This document shows positions 1 through 8,127 of a stretch of 64,000 nucleotides of DNA, piece by piece; within the stretch, counting starts at the first letter, position 1, and every line of letters begins with the position of its first letter. The stretch covers positions 124,001 through 188,000 of the forward strand of contig BPIL01000001.1 of assembly GCA_026004095.1 (NCBI GenBank), in the 5' to 3' direction. The notes under the pieces are model-generated. The model worked only from the letters and a program-made list of their open reading frames with translations. It did no database searches and had not been told where the DNA came from. Position numbers and translations under genes: made by a program. Origin of the DNA: Meiothermus sp. (lineage in GTDB: Bacteria; Deinococcota; Deinococci; Deinococcales; Thermaceae).

Positions 1-345
1 GAACACCCCTTTGCGGCCCGGTTCAATCCTGCAGCCAAGTACGTGCTCTCGAGCCACGACCTTACCCCTCAGTGGCACAACAGCCACCGTCTGCCCGGCC
101 TCGAGGCGGTGCGGGAGCTCAAGGCCGCCCAAGGCCCCGACCTGCTGGTGCTGGGAAGCTCGACGCTTTACCCCCAACTGCTGCAAGCGGGCCTTCTGGA
201 TAAACTCACTGTGTAGACCTATCCGGTGATACCAGGCCGGGGCAAGCGGCTTTTGGGTGAGGGTACGGCGCCCGTTGGTCTGAAGCTGGTGAGTAGCGTG
301 GTTTCGACCATGGGTGTAGTTATTGCCACCTATGAGCCGCGCTAG
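1..345 (+). pseudogene. RibD C-terminal/dihydrofolate reductase-like protein, interrupted by a stop codon
   Basis: Reading frame 1 from the window edge gives a protein resembling the C-terminal half of the RibD_C/DHFR-like reductases: a segment LLVLGSSTLYPQLLQAGLLD is followed by TYPVIPGRGKRLLGEG, the usual order of the family's NADPH-binding glycine segment and PV-x-G-x-GKRL signature. A TAG at 214-216 splits these two parts in the same frame, and the frame then continues open to a TAG at 343-345. One base change (for example CAG or TGG to TAG) explains it, so this is a recent nonsense mutation or a sequencing error. The 5' part lies outside the window. The family assignment is by remembered motif, not by alignment. 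Confidence 0.7.
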
Positions 346-464
346 TCGGCGCCAAACAGATCAAGAGTTTCATTAGCGCCAAAGGGGATAAGGGGTGGGG
401 CCTTAAGAGCCAATCATCTTCTGTTCCAAAATACTGGGTGTAATGTTATGGAGCGGAGCTACTT

Positions 465-899
465 ATGGATGTTGATCACAGAGCCCCACTAAAAGCGCGC
501 AAGGAAATTGTCATTAATGCACCCATTGAAACGGTGTGGGCTCTGCTCACTGGCATCGAGCGTTGGCCAGGGTGGCAACCCGATATCTCCTTTGCTAAGC
601 TCGAGGGCCCGCTTGCGGTCGGAACCGTTTTTAGATGGAAGGCTAAAGGTTTGAGTATCACGTCAACTATTCAAGTCCTGGAGCCTGGAAGGTGCATTGG
701 ATGGACGGGCCACTCTCTGGGGATGCGGGCAGTTCACGTTTGGACTCTCGAGCCTCTGGGGAATGGTGTGCGTGTTGCTTCAGAGGAGTCCCTTGCAGGT
801 TGGCTGGCGCGAACCATGAAATTGTTCGACTCGAGTTTTCTGGATAAATCCCTGGAGAGTTCTTTACGGGTGCTCAAAGCTCAATCTGAGCAACAATAA
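465..899 (+). CDS. SRPBCC (START-like) family protein
   Basis: A 144-residue protein with the layout of the SRPBCC/polyketide cyclase-dehydrase fold: the N-terminal strand KEIVINAPIETVWALLT (about residues 14-30) is followed by WPGWQPDISFAKLEG, the usual helix-grip opening, and a long C-terminal helix ends the chain (about residues 118-144). Such proteins bind small hydrophobic ligands in a cavity; the ligand cannot be told. No catalytic residues are evident and there is no signal peptide, so it should be cytoplasmic. A purine-rich stretch GGAGCGGAG lies 5' of the ATG. The DUF2568 membrane protein gene begins 10 bp downstream, so the two are probably co-transcribed. Confidence 0.75.
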   Translation: MDVDHRAPLKARKEIVINAPIETVWALLTGIERWPGWQPDISFAKLEGPLAVGTVFRWKAKGLSITSTIQVLEPGRCIGWTGHSLGMRAVHVWTLEPLGNGVRVASEESLAGWLARTMKLFDSSFLDKSLESSLRVLKAQSEQQ

Positions 900-909
900 A
901 GGTGGTTTT

Positions 910-1269
910 ATGGGCTCGCATCCGATTAATCTTGCGCTGCGTTTTTTACTCGAGATAGGGGCTTTGCTAGCCTTGGGGGTGTGGGGCTGGCAAAAGAGTG
1001 AAGGTTGGATGCGATTCGTTTTGGTGTTTGGCCTCCCGGGGCTTGCAGCCGCTTTATGGGCTACCTTTCGTGTACCAGGTGATCCCGGAGCGGCCCCAGT
1101 TGCGGTGCCCGGCTTACTTCGACTGGCGCTTGAGCTGGGCTTGTTCGCTATAGCCACATGGGCGCTGTATAGCAATCAAGCAGTGACACTCGCTTGGATT
1201 TTCGCTACTCTGGTAGTTTTACACTACATCGCTTCCTATGACCGTGTTCTATGGTTGTTGAAGCAGTAG
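910..1269 (+). CDS. DUF2568 (YrdB-like) small membrane protein
   Basis: A 119-residue protein with four predicted membrane segments (about residues 6-27, 34-52, 66-84 and 90-110). The pattern NLALRFLLEIGALLALGVWG at the start and the charged tail after the last helix match the DUF2568/YrdB family, whose function is unknown. An internal loop RVPGDPG links helices 2 and 3. It sits 10 bp behind the SRPBCC gene and 22 bp before the HAD gene, all on the same strand. The family match is by remembered pattern, and the gene call itself is firm. Confidence 0.75.
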   Translation: MGSHPINLALRFLLEIGALLALGVWGWQKSEGWMRFVLVFGLPGLAAALWATFRVPGDPGAAPVAVPGLLRLALELGLFAIATWALYSNQAVTLAWIFATLVVLHYIASYDRVLWLLKQ

Positions 1270-1291
1270 TCTGATCAAACAAGAGAAGGCT

Positions 1292-1945
1292 ATGAACACC
1301 ATTGCAGCAGACCTCGAGGGCACCCTTACCACCGGCGAGACCTGGCGGGGTATGGCCGCCTGGATGCAGGCCCACGGGCGGGCCGCGCAATACCAGTGGT
1401 TTTTCTACCGGAACCTGCCGGGCGCTGTGGCCGCACGGCTGGGCCTGCAAGACAAGCGGACTTTTCAGGATCGCTTTATGGAAGGAGCAGCGGGCTTGCT
1501 GGCGGGGTTGGGGCAGGCCGAGCTGGCCGCGGTGAGCGAGTGGGTGGTGACCAACGAGCTCTGGCCCAAGCGGCGCCAGGACGTGCTGGACGAACTCCTC
1601 AGGCTGCGGCAGGACGGGCGGCGGCTGGTGCTGTGTTCGGCCACCTACCAGCCCATTCTGGAGGCGTTTGCACGGCGGATGGGGGAGGGGGTGGTGGCCC
1701 TGGGTACACCCCTCGAGGTCGAGGGCGGGGTTTTTACCGGTCGGCTGCGGGGGCCGGTGCGCTCGGGGGCGCATAAAGCCGAGCACCTGCGTAAGCTCCT
1801 GGATGGCGAGGTGCTTTATAGAGCCTATGGCGACAGCCTGCCCGACGTACCGATGCTCGAGCTGGCCGAGGAGCCGGTGGCGGTATACCCCGAACCGAAG
1901 CTGCGAGAGCTGGCCTTACAGCGCAACTGGAGGGTAATCGGATGA
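1292..1945 (+). CDS. HAD-superfamily (SerB-like) phosphatase with DxE motif
   Basis: A 217-residue haloacid-dehalogenase-type hydrolase of the SerB-like subclass with an all-helical cap. Motif I is DLEGT at residues 7-11, motif II is the serine in LVLCSATYQP (about 113), motif III is the lysine in HKAEHLR (about 161) and motif IV is GDSLPDVPML (about 180). The second acid of motif I is Glu where the family normally has Asp, the general acid/base, so activity may be altered or the substrate unusual. The stop overlaps the purN start by four bases (ATGA), which points to translational coupling. The substrate cannot be inferred from context. Confidence 0.82.
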   Translation: MNTIAADLEGTLTTGETWRGMAAWMQAHGRAAQYQWFFYRNLPGAVAARLGLQDKRTFQDRFMEGAAGLLAGLGQAELAAVSEWVVTNELWPKRRQDVLDELLRLRQDGRRLVLCSATYQPILEAFARRMGEGVVALGTPLEVEGGVFTGRLRGPVRSGAHKAEHLRKLLDGEVLYRAYGDSLPDVPMLELAEEPVAVYPEPKLRELALQRNWRVIG

Positions 1946-2538
1946 GCTACTTTCCTTTGGGACGGCCGGCCCGTATGGCGGTGATGGCCTCGGGGCGCGG
2001 GAGCAACCTCGAGGCCCTGCTCAAGGCCTTTCCCCACGACAACCCCCTGGGCCGCATTGTGCTGGTGATCTCCGACAGACGCGAGGCCCTGGCCTTGCAA
2101 AAAGCCGTCGAGGCGCAGGTAGAAGCCGAGTATGTGCCCTGGCCCAAAGAACGTGGGCGCGAACAGTTTGAACGGGTAGCAGGCCAGCTTTTGCGCGATC
2201 ACCGCATCGACCTGGTGTTGCTGGCGGGCTTTATGCGCTTGCTATCGCCGGGGTTTGTGCAGGCCTGGGAGGGGCGCATCCTCAACATTCACCCCTCGCT
2301 TTTGCCGCAGTTTCCGGGCCTACACGCCCAGCGCCAGGCCCTTGAGGCCGGGGTAAGCGAGACGGGCTGCACGGTGCACTTTGTGGATGCCGGGATGGAC
2401 ACCGGCCCCATCGTGCTGCAACGCCGGGTACCGGTTTTACCGGGCGATACCGAAGAAACCCTGGCCGCTCGTATTTTGGAACAGGAACACCTGGCCTACC
2501 CCGAGGCTGTGCGGCGGGTGTTGAAGGGGGAGATTTAA
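1942..2538 (+). CDS. purN: Phosphoribosylglycinamide formyltransferase
   Basis: The third step of purine synthesis: transfer of a formyl group from 10-formyl-tetrahydrofolate to GAR. The 198-residue length is normal. The N-terminal loop ASGRGSNLEAL (about residues 16-26) is the phosphate-binding region. The catalytic set is visible: Asn115 and His117 in LNIHPSLLPQFPG, and Asp149 in DAGMDTGPIV. The ATG overlaps the stop of the HAD gene. purD, the preceding step of the pathway, starts 71 bp downstream after a possible weak hairpin. Cytoplasmic. Confidence 0.95.
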   Translation: MSYFPLGRPARMAVMASGRGSNLEALLKAFPHDNPLGRIVLVISDRREALALQKAVEAQVEAEYVPWPKERGREQFERVAGQLLRDHRIDLVLLAGFMRLLSPGFVQAWEGRILNIHPSLLPQFPGLHAQRQALEAGVSETGCTVHFVDAGMDTGPIVLQRRVPVLPGDTEETLAARILEQEHLAYPEAVRRVLKGEI

Positions 2539-2564
2539 GGAGCGGGAAGCTCTATTGCTCCTTT
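2537..2564 (+). terminator. Weak hairpin after purN
   Basis: The arms AAGGAGC (2537-2543) and GCTCCTT (2557-2563) can pair around a 13-nt loop, followed by only three T. It begins inside the purN stop codon. It may attenuate transcription ahead of purD but is a poor intrinsic terminator. Confidence 0.35.
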
Positions 2565-2609
2565 ACCCCCTATCCCTTTAGACCCCGCCCCCCTGTTATT
2601 CTTAGCTCC

Positions 2610-3851
2610 GTGAAAGTTTTGGTTGTGGGTTCGGGTGGGCGGGAACACGCGATCTGCTGGAAGGTGGTACAGTCGCCGCTGGTGCGTGAGCTATACGCTG
2701 CGCCGGGCAACCCCGGCATGGCTGAGCTGGCCGAGTGTGTTCCCTGGGATGGCAACGTGCAGTGGTTGGCCGACTGGGCCCTTCGAGAGGGCTTCGAGCT
2801 GACCCTGGTGGGGCCGGAGGGGCCGCTGGTGGAGGGGATTGCCGATGCCTTTATGTCCAGGGGGCTCAAAATTTTTGGGCCGACCCAGCGAGCCGCCATG
2901 ATTGAAGGCTCCAAGGCCTTTGCCAAGGGGCTGATGGGGCGTTTCGGTATCCCCACCGCCAAATACCGCAGTTTTAGCGATGTCATAGATGCCCTGTCCT
3001 ACCTCGAGGCCGTAGGAGCGCCCATCGTGGTCAAGGACTCGGGCCTGGCAGCCGGTAAGGGGGTGACGGTGGCAACCAGCCTGCAGCAGGCCAAGCAGGC
3101 CGTGACCAACATCCTCTCGGGGCCCGAGCGGGCCGAGATTGTCATCGAGGAGTTTTTGAGCGGCTCCGAGGTCACCGTGCTGGCCGTGACCGACGGCGTG
3201 ACCATCAAGCCCCTGCTGCCCTCCCAGGATCACAAGCGCCTGCTGGACGGCGATACCGGCCCCATGACCGGGGGTATGGGGGCCATCTGCCCCTACCCCC
3301 TGGCGCCGGGCCTGATGACCGAGATCGTCGAACGGGTGCTCAAGCCCCTGGTAGACGGTCTGCGGGCCGAAGGGATTGTCTACAAAGGGGTCATCTATGC
3401 CGGCCTGATGCTCACCGACGACGGGCCCAAGGTGCTGGAGTTCAACGCCCGCTTTGGCGATCCGGAGTGCCAGGCCATCCTGCCGCTTTTGGAGACCGAC
3501 CTGGTGGAGCTGGCCCTGGCCGTGGTGGAGGGCCGCCTGCACGAGCTGGAAATCCACTGGCGGGCCCAGGCCTCGGCCTGTGTGGTGATGGCCGCGCCCG
3601 GTTACCCCGACGACCCCCACAAGGGCCTGCCGCTGTCGCTGCCCCAGCTACCCCCGGAGCAGGTGCTGTACTTCCAGGCCGGAACCCGTCGGGGCCCGCA
3701 GGGGCTGGTCACCAACGGGGGCCGGGTGTTGAGCGTGGTGGGTTTGGGGCGCGATTTGCGCGAGGCCCTCGAGCGGGCCTACGCCGGGGTGGGGGCGGTC
3801 AGGTTCGAGCACGCCATTTACCGGCGGGATATCGGTCGGAAGGTAATCTGA
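2610..3851 (+). CDS. purD: Phosphoribosylamine--glycine ligase (GAR synthetase)
   Basis: The ATP-grasp enzyme that joins glycine to phosphoribosylamine, the second step of purine synthesis. The 413-residue chain begins with the Rossmann-like loop VVGSGGREHAI (residues 4-14) and carries the family signatures KDSGLAAGKGV (about 142-152), PSQDHKRLLDGDTGPMTGGMG (about 204-224, ATP-grasp core) and EFNARFGDPECQ (about 275-286, metal ligands). The GTG start at 2610 is preceded by TATTCT at 2597-2602, eight bases upstream, which would give a leaderless mRNA; no Shine-Dalgarno sequence is seen. Adjacent purN fits one purine unit. Confidence 0.95.
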   Translation: MKVLVVGSGGREHAICWKVVQSPLVRELYAAPGNPGMAELAECVPWDGNVQWLADWALREGFELTLVGPEGPLVEGIADAFMSRGLKIFGPTQRAAMIEGSKAFAKGLMGRFGIPTAKYRSFSDVIDALSYLEAVGAPIVVKDSGLAAGKGVTVATSLQQAKQAVTNILSGPERAEIVIEEFLSGSEVTVLAVTDGVTIKPLLPSQDHKRLLDGDTGPMTGGMGAICPYPLAPGLMTEIVERVLKPLVDGLRAEGIVYKGVIYAGLMLTDDGPKVLEFNARFGDPECQAILPLLETDLVELALAVVEGRLHELEIHWRAQASACVVMAAPGYPDDPHKGLPLSLPQLPPEQVLYFQAGTRRGPQGLVTNGGRVLSVVGLGRDLREALERAYAGVGAVRFEHAIYRRDIGRKVI

Positions 3852-3865
3852 ATGGCTTGCCGGTA

Positions 3866-4051
3866 TCAATCCGCGCAGTCGCCCATCGGGTATTTGTGTG
3901 CACAGTAAGAGCAGCGCCGCGGTAAACCACAAGCGGCCACAAAATCCCTGGGCAGCTCCATTCCGCAGGCCAGGCAGACCCGCCGGTTGGGGTCGAGGAA
4001 CACCTCTGCATCGGCAGCGGGTACTGTGTGCCCTCCAGGGGATTTCTCCAA
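3866..4051 (-). CDS. Small zinc-ribbon-like protein
   Basis: A 61-residue ORF directly downstream of the inositol monophosphatase gene (12-bp gap) on the same strand. It carries two CxxC pairs, CLACG and CSYC, 19 residues apart from first to first, plus a further Cys near the C-terminus, the pattern of a treble-clef or zinc-ribbon knuckle. The start is a TTG, preceded by a G-rich stretch. I do not recognise the family. Coding status rests on the cysteine pattern and on its fit between two genes without overlap; it could be chance. Confidence 0.5.
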   Translation of the reverse strand: MEKSPGGHTVPAADAEVFLDPNRRVCLACGMELPRDFVAACGLPRRCSYCAHKYPMGDCAD

Positions 4052-4063
4052 AATACCCCCTAT

Positions 4064-4840
4064 TTATCGCCCGTGGATTGTATCCAGGAGCGACTCGTGG
4101 ATCAGGCCGTTGGAGGCCACCAGGTAGCGGTTGCCCAGCCGGTAATCCTCCCCTTGAAGGCCGGTTATCCGCCCTCCGGCCTCGCTGACGATGAGCCAGC
4201 CCGCGGCCACATCCCAGGGGTTGAGCTTCACTTCCCAGAAGCCGTCCAGGCGCCCAGCGGCCACATAAGCCAGGTCGAGGGCGGCTGCGCCCGGTCGCCG
4301 CACCATGAGCCCCTTGGTCAGGGCCCGCTGAAAGTAGACCAGGTTTTCGGTGTCCTTGCTCACATCGTAGGGGAATCCGGTGGCTAGAAGGCTGCCCACC
4401 AGGGTTGAACGGGTAGAGACCCGAATAGGGCGACCATTCAGGTAAGCCCCGCCCCCCTTGATAGCGGTAAACAGCTCGCCCCGGGCGGTATCCAGAACCA
4501 CCCCCAGCACCACCTCGCCGTGGGCTTCCAGGCCGATGCTCACTGCATAAAAAGGGAAGCCGTGGGCGTAGTTCACGGTGCCGTCCAGGGGGTCTACAAT
4601 CCAGCGGAAGGCCCCCTCTTTGTCCTGGCCCTGCTCCTCGCCCAGCACCACGTGGTCGGGGTGGCGCGAAGCAATGAGTTCTCGGATGGCCGCCTCCGAC
4701 TCGTGGTCGGCCTGGGTGACCAGATCGGTGGGGGTGGACTTGGTGCTCTGGGTAAAGCCTTTTTCCTGGTAGTACTGGTGGATGCCTTTGGCTAAATAGG
4801 CGGCGTCGAGGGCGGTTTGCAGATAGGCACGCAAGTCCAT
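4064..4840 (-). CDS. suhB: Inositol monophosphatase family protein (SuhB-like)
   Basis: A Mg2+-dependent sugar-phosphate phosphatase of 258 residues. Metal ligands of the family are in place: Asp45 in TQAD, the Glu pair in VLGEEQ (68-69), DPLDGT at 83-88 and WDVAAGW near residue 209 with the downstream SEAGG. Substrates in the family include inositol phosphates, fructose 1,6-bisphosphate and others, so the exact one is open. On the minus strand a TAGAAT box (4848-4853) ends seven bases before the ATG, consistent with a leaderless transcript. The small zinc-ribbon ORF follows; prmC lies upstream, 10 bp away, in the same direction. Confidence 0.9.
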   Translation of the reverse strand: MDLRAYLQTALDAAYLAKGIHQYYQEKGFTQSTKSTPTDLVTQADHESEAAIRELIASRHPDHVVLGEEQGQDKEGAFRWIVDPLDGTVNYAHGFPFYAVSIGLEAHGEVVLGVVLDTARGELFTAIKGGGAYLNGRPIRVSTRSTLVGSLLATGFPYDVSKDTENLVYFQRALTKGLMVRRPGAAALDLAYVAAGRLDGFWEVKLNPWDVAAGWLIVSEAGGRITGLQGEDYRLGNRYLVASNGLIHESLLDTIHGR

Positions 4841-4850
4841 GGGTCAGATT

Positions 4851-5723
4851 CTATCGCGGTTTTTGTTGGTGCTGCTGATCTCCCAGACCGGGCTTCTGAG
4901 CGCCCAGGTAGCGGGGTCGCTGGGCCAGATCGCGGAACACCCTGGCTTCGCGCCAGCCCTGCGCGATGGCCTCCTCGAGCAGCGTGTAAACGTTCTCGGG
5001 GGCCAGCTCCAGCCACAACCAGCCGCCGGGTTGGAGGGCCTCCCAGGCCTGGGGCAGGAGCGCTCGAGCCACGTCGAGCCCCTCCGGGCCGGCATAGAGG
5101 GCACGCTCATCCTCGTAGGCCAGCTCGGGCGGGGCCTCCTCGCGGTAGCTTTCGGGTAGGTAGGGCGGGTTGGAGATTACCAGGTCGAGCCCCGTCAGGT
5201 TGGCGGTAAAGGGGGCCTCGAGGAAGCTGACCTCGAGGCCCAGGTGCAGGGCATTTTCCTTGGCGAGCTCGAGGGCCTTGGGGTTAATATCGGTGGCCCA
5301 GACTGTGGCCTGGGGCCGCATGGCCTTGATGGCCAGCGCGATGGCCCCACTGCCCGTGCCAACATCCAGAACCCGCGCCGGCGCATCCAGTGGCAGATGA
5401 GTCAGGGCCCGCTCGACCAGCCCTTCGGTCTCGGGTCTGGGGATCAGAACCCCCCGCGCCACTTTGAGCCGGAGCCCATAAAACTCGCTCTCGCCCAGCA
5501 GCAGTTGCAGGGGGTGGCCGCTCAGGCGCAAATCAAGCATGGCCCAGGCCGCCTCTTCTACGTCCGGTGGAACCGGCTGTGTCAGACGGGCAGCCAATTG
5601 CGCATCGTTCAGCCGGGCAGCATGGGTTAGAATCCAGCGAGACTCGACAGCGGGCTTTCCGGCGGCCACCAGCTTTTGCTGCAAGGCTTGTAAAAGCGCC
5701 AGGTGGCTTTTACTCGAGGTCAT
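4851..5723 (-). CDS. prmC: Peptide chain release factor N5-glutamine methyltransferase
   Basis: A class I SAM-dependent methyltransferase that modifies the GGQ glutamine of release factors RF1/RF2. The 290-residue length is normal. The N-terminal helical domain (about 1-80) contains the usual GxPLQLLLGESEFYG-like segment; the SAM loop is VLDVGTGSGAIALA (about 118-131); and the catalytic NPPYLP motif (about 185) is followed by EDERALYAGPEGLD, the usual order. Its start overlaps the 3' end of jag by 14 bp, so the two are likely translated together. No release-factor gene lies next to it in this window. Confidence 0.93.
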   Translation of the reverse strand: MTSSKSHLALLQALQQKLVAAGKPAVESRWILTHAARLNDAQLAARLTQPVPPDVEEAAWAMLDLRLSGHPLQLLLGESEFYGLRLKVARGVLIPRPETEGLVERALTHLPLDAPARVLDVGTGSGAIALAIKAMRPQATVWATDINPKALELAKENALHLGLEVSFLEAPFTANLTGLDLVISNPPYLPESYREEAPPELAYEDERALYAGPEGLDVARALLPQAWEALQPGGWLWLELAPENVYTLLEEAIAQGWREARVFRDLAQRPRYLGAQKPGLGDQQHQQKPR

Positions 5724-6324
5724 TCTCAGGGGAGGCAGGAGGGGTGGCTGTGCGGGGCAGAACCACCACGTGGCGTGCCTCTCCCTCGCCTACCGAGGTG
5801 GTGGTCACTTTGGGGTGCTGCTTGAGCATCACGTGAATCAAGCGCCGTTCGCTGGGGCGCATGGGGGGGAGTTCGATGGGCTGGCCGCTCACCTCCACCT
5901 GCAACACCGCGTCCGCGGCCATCCGCCGGATGCGCTCCTCGTTGCGGCGGCGGTAACCGGCGGCATCCAGCACCACCCGGTAGGCCGGGCCAAAGTGCTT
6001 GGCCATGGCCACGTTGGCGATAAACTCGAGGCTTTGCAGGGTTTTGCCCTCGCGCCCGATCACCCGCCCCGAGTCGCCGCCCAGAATCTCGACGCGAAAC
6101 AGGTTCTCCTCCTGAACAATATCCACCGAGTAGGCCGGATCGAGGCGCAACAAGAGCCCCACCATGAAGTGCTCGAGGACACTCTTGGGGTCTTGTGCCG
6201 GGGTGGGCTGGGTCACGATGGGGGCTGCCTCCTCCTCCTTAAGCACGACCTCAGGGGCGGTTTCGTTTTCCCCAATCCCCAGGTCGGATAACAGATCGTC
6301 GAGTCCGCGCTTTTTGTCATCCAT
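5710..6324 (-). CDS. jag: Jag/KhpB-type KH and R3H RNA-binding protein
   Basis: A 204-residue RNA-binding protein. After an acidic N-terminal region (1-45) comes a KH-like domain with the G-x-x-G loop in GRVIGREGKTLQSLEF (about 86-101), then an R3H domain built on RRRNEERIRRMA (about 124-135) and a C-terminal MRPSERRLIHVML segment with the R-x-x-x-H pair. The family binds RNA and is linked to cell-envelope growth in other bacteria; location after yidC is conserved. It has its own -10 box (TATAAT, minus strand 6338-6343) downstream of the yidC terminator, so it seems to be a separate unit with prmC. Confidence 0.9.
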   Translation of the reverse strand: MDDKKRGLDDLLSDLGIGENETAPEVVLKEEEAAPIVTQPTPAQDPKSVLEHFMVGLLLRLDPAYSVDIVQEENLFRVEILGGDSGRVIGREGKTLQSLEFIANVAMAKHFGPAYRVVLDAAGYRRRNEERIRRMAADAVLQVEVSGQPIELPPMRPSERRLIHVMLKQHPKVTTTSVGEGEARHVVVLPRTATPPASPENDLE

Positions 6325-6337
6325 AACTAATCGTCCG

Positions 6338-6343
6338 ATTATA
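6338..6343 (-). promoter_or_regulatory. -10 box for jag-prmC
   Basis: A perfect TATAAT on the minus strand, 13 bases before the jag ATG. No good -35 hexamer is seen at 16-18 bp. Its position just after the yidC terminator supports a separate transcription unit. Confidence 0.5.
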
Positions 6344-6386
6344 GCTTACCAGGCATAAGAAGACCGTAACCGCGGGTGTCAATTCC

Positions 6387-6421
6387 AAAAAACACCGGTA
6401 CAGCGATTTGCCGTACCGGTG
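6387..6421 (-). terminator. Intrinsic terminator after yidC
   Basis: On the minus strand a 9-bp GC-rich stem (arms at 6413-6421 and 6393-6401, CACCGGTAC/GTACCGGTG) with an 11-nt loop is followed by six T (6392 to 6387). It lies 15 bp past the yidC stop, so it ends the rnpA-yidD-yidC transcript. Confidence 0.9.
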
Positions 6422-6435
6422 CAGTGAACAGACCG

Positions 6436-7812
6436 CTAGCTTTTGGCTGGGTACATGGGCAGGCCCAGTTGCCTGTTTATAATCCACTGCTGCCCCACGC
6501 TGATTATTGTTGAGAGCAGCCAGTACAGGGTGACCCCTGCCGGGAAGCTAAAGAGCAAGAAGGCAAAAATCAGGTTAATGAGAATGCCTTGTCGCAACGC
6601 GTCTTTGTTGCCCGCTGCTGAAAGCCAGGTGGAGGCTAGCAGAACCACCACATACAAAAAGGGCAGGATGTATAAGGGATCGGGCAGTGCAAGGTCTCTG
6701 ATCCACAAAAAGCCCTGCCCGAACTCGTAGCCCACCATAATCTTGTACATCAGGAACAAAATGGGCATCTGGAGCAGCAAGGGAAAGCAGCCGCCCAGGG
6801 GGTTTATCTTGTGCTCCTGGTAGAGCTTCATCATCTCTTCCTGCTGCTTTTCTTTGTTGTCTTTGTACTTTTCCTGAATTTTCTTGAGCAGGGGCTGGAT
6901 TTTTTGCATTTCGGCCATGCTCTTGTACTGCTGGTGCATCAGGGGCCACATCAAGAGCCGGATCAGGATGGTCACCAGCACAATGGCCAGCACCCAGCTA
7001 CCCCCTACCAGGCGGTGGGCTTCCTCCAGCAGCCACAGCAGGCCCAGCGAAATTTGGCCCCAGATGTTGGGCTGGAAAACCCCCGGCAGCTCGTAGAAGT
7101 TCTCCACGCTCAGGCGCACCAGCTCGTTGGCCCCGCCGTACACCTTAAGGTTGAGGCTGCCTGCTGGAACGCTAATTTCGGCAATCCCAGCCCCGTTGAG
7201 TTGGGTGAGGGTGATGGGGGTGGGGGTTTGCGGGCGAATAAACATGGCGAAGCCCGAAGCCTTATGGGTCTGCCAGCCCACATACACCGCCGGGCCCTGC
7301 CCCGCATTGAGGGGCTGGTTGTTGCCCTGCCCCAGCCACTTGGTGATGGGGGTGTCGGTGCCGCCGATGCCCGTCCAGACCAGCTTGCGCGGGGTGGGGC
7401 TTTGCACGTCTACGTCTATGGTCAGGAAGCGGGGGTGGATGGTGTAGGTCAGGGTGGTGCTGCCGTCGCTGAAGCGGGCGATGAAGTCGGCGTCGGGGTT
7501 GCCCTGCTCCCGGCGGGTAAACTCGCGGCTGGTGGGGGTGAAGCCCTCGAGGGTTCCGGGCGGGGTCTGTCCGGCCCGTACCAGGTTGGGGGCGCGGTCG
7601 TAGTTGCCCTTGAAGTCGGTGGCGCGCACGGTTTTGATGTACCAGCCCACAATCTGCCCCTGTTCGTTGAAGGCGATGTCGGCCAGGTTGGTGACGGCCA
7701 CCTTTTCGGGCTTGCCGTCTTTGTTTACGTCCACATCGCGCCATTCGGGGGATAGGGCCAGGGCGGGGGCCAGGGCAAACACAGCCAAACTTATCCAGAA
7801 CCAACGTTTCAT
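6436..7812 (-). CDS. yidC: Membrane protein insertase YidC
   Basis: The Oxa1/YidC insertase, which places and folds proteins in the inner membrane alone or with SecYEG. The 458-residue chain starts with a membrane anchor or signal (residues 3-20), has a large extracytoplasmic domain (about 22-245) typical of Gram-negative-type YidC, then the conserved core with five hydrophobic stretches (about 255-455). The charged cytoplasmic hairpin with MQKIQPLLKKIQEKYKDN (about 304-321) and the GGCFPLLLQMPILFLMY segment are diagnostic. The ATG has a GAAGGAGC ribosome site. It follows yidD by 13 bp, the conserved order. Confidence 0.95.
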   Translation of the reverse strand: MKRWFWISLAVFALAPALALSPEWRDVDVNKDGKPEKVAVTNLADIAFNEQGQIVGWYIKTVRATDFKGNYDRAPNLVRAGQTPPGTLEGFTPTSREFTRREQGNPDADFIARFSDGSTTLTYTIHPRFLTIDVDVQSPTPRKLVWTGIGGTDTPITKWLGQGNNQPLNAGQGPAVYVGWQTHKASGFAMFIRPQTPTPITLTQLNGAGIAEISVPAGSLNLKVYGGANELVRLSVENFYELPGVFQPNIWGQISLGLLWLLEEAHRLVGGSWVLAIVLVTILIRLLMWPLMHQQYKSMAEMQKIQPLLKKIQEKYKDNKEKQQEEMMKLYQEHKINPLGGCFPLLLQMPILFLMYKIMVGYEFGQGFLWIRDLALPDPLYILPFLYVVVLLASTWLSAAGNKDALRQGILINLIFAFLLFSFPAGVTLYWLLSTIISVGQQWIINRQLGLPMYPAKS

Positions 7813-7825
7813 CCAGTTGCTCCTT

Positions 7826-8083
7826 CTATTTCAGCGAGTCCAGGGGGTTCCAGCGGACTCGAGGCCTTTCTGTGGGTACATAGTCCAGCCCACCCGGATG
7901 CAGGGGGTGGCACTTGAGGATGCGCTTGACGCTCAGGTACAGGCCCCAAAAAGGCCCGTGACGCTCGAGCGCTTCCAGCGCGTAATGGCTACAGGTTGGG
8001 TAAAAGCGGCAGGTGGGTGGTTTTAAGGGGGATATGAAGCGCTGGTAGAAGCGCACGCTTCCTTTTAGGAACAGATTGATCAT
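7826..8083 (-). CDS. yidD: Membrane protein insertion efficiency factor YidD
   Basis: A small membrane-associated protein (85 residues with this start) that helps YidC. The family pattern is clear: [20 protein letters not shown] (about 11-30) then [12 protein letters not shown] and, later, [14 protein letters not shown] chose the ATG at 8083, giving MINLFLKG, because family members begin about ten residues before FYQRFISP. A start at 8131 would add 16 residues and would lie directly upstream of the rnpA stop. Sandwiched between rnpA and yidC as in most bacteria. Confidence 0.9.
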   Translation of the reverse strand: MINLFLKGSVRFYQRFISPLKPPTCRFYPTCSHYALEALERHGPFWGLYLSVKRILKCHPLHPGGLDYVPTERPRVRWNPLDSLK

Positions 8084-8127
8084 CACCCGATGCTCCAAGC
8101 TCCTACGATAGAGCAAACCAACCTGTG

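Noticed and set aside
2691..3620. Long open frame on the minus strand opposite purD (309 codons)
   Set aside because: Mirror frame of a GC-rich gene; composition is His/Gly/Gln-rich with no family pattern, while purD motifs on the plus strand are clear.
6811..7755. Long plus-strand frame opposite yidC (314 codons)
   Set aside because: Antisense shadow of yidC; no ribosome site or recognisable domain.
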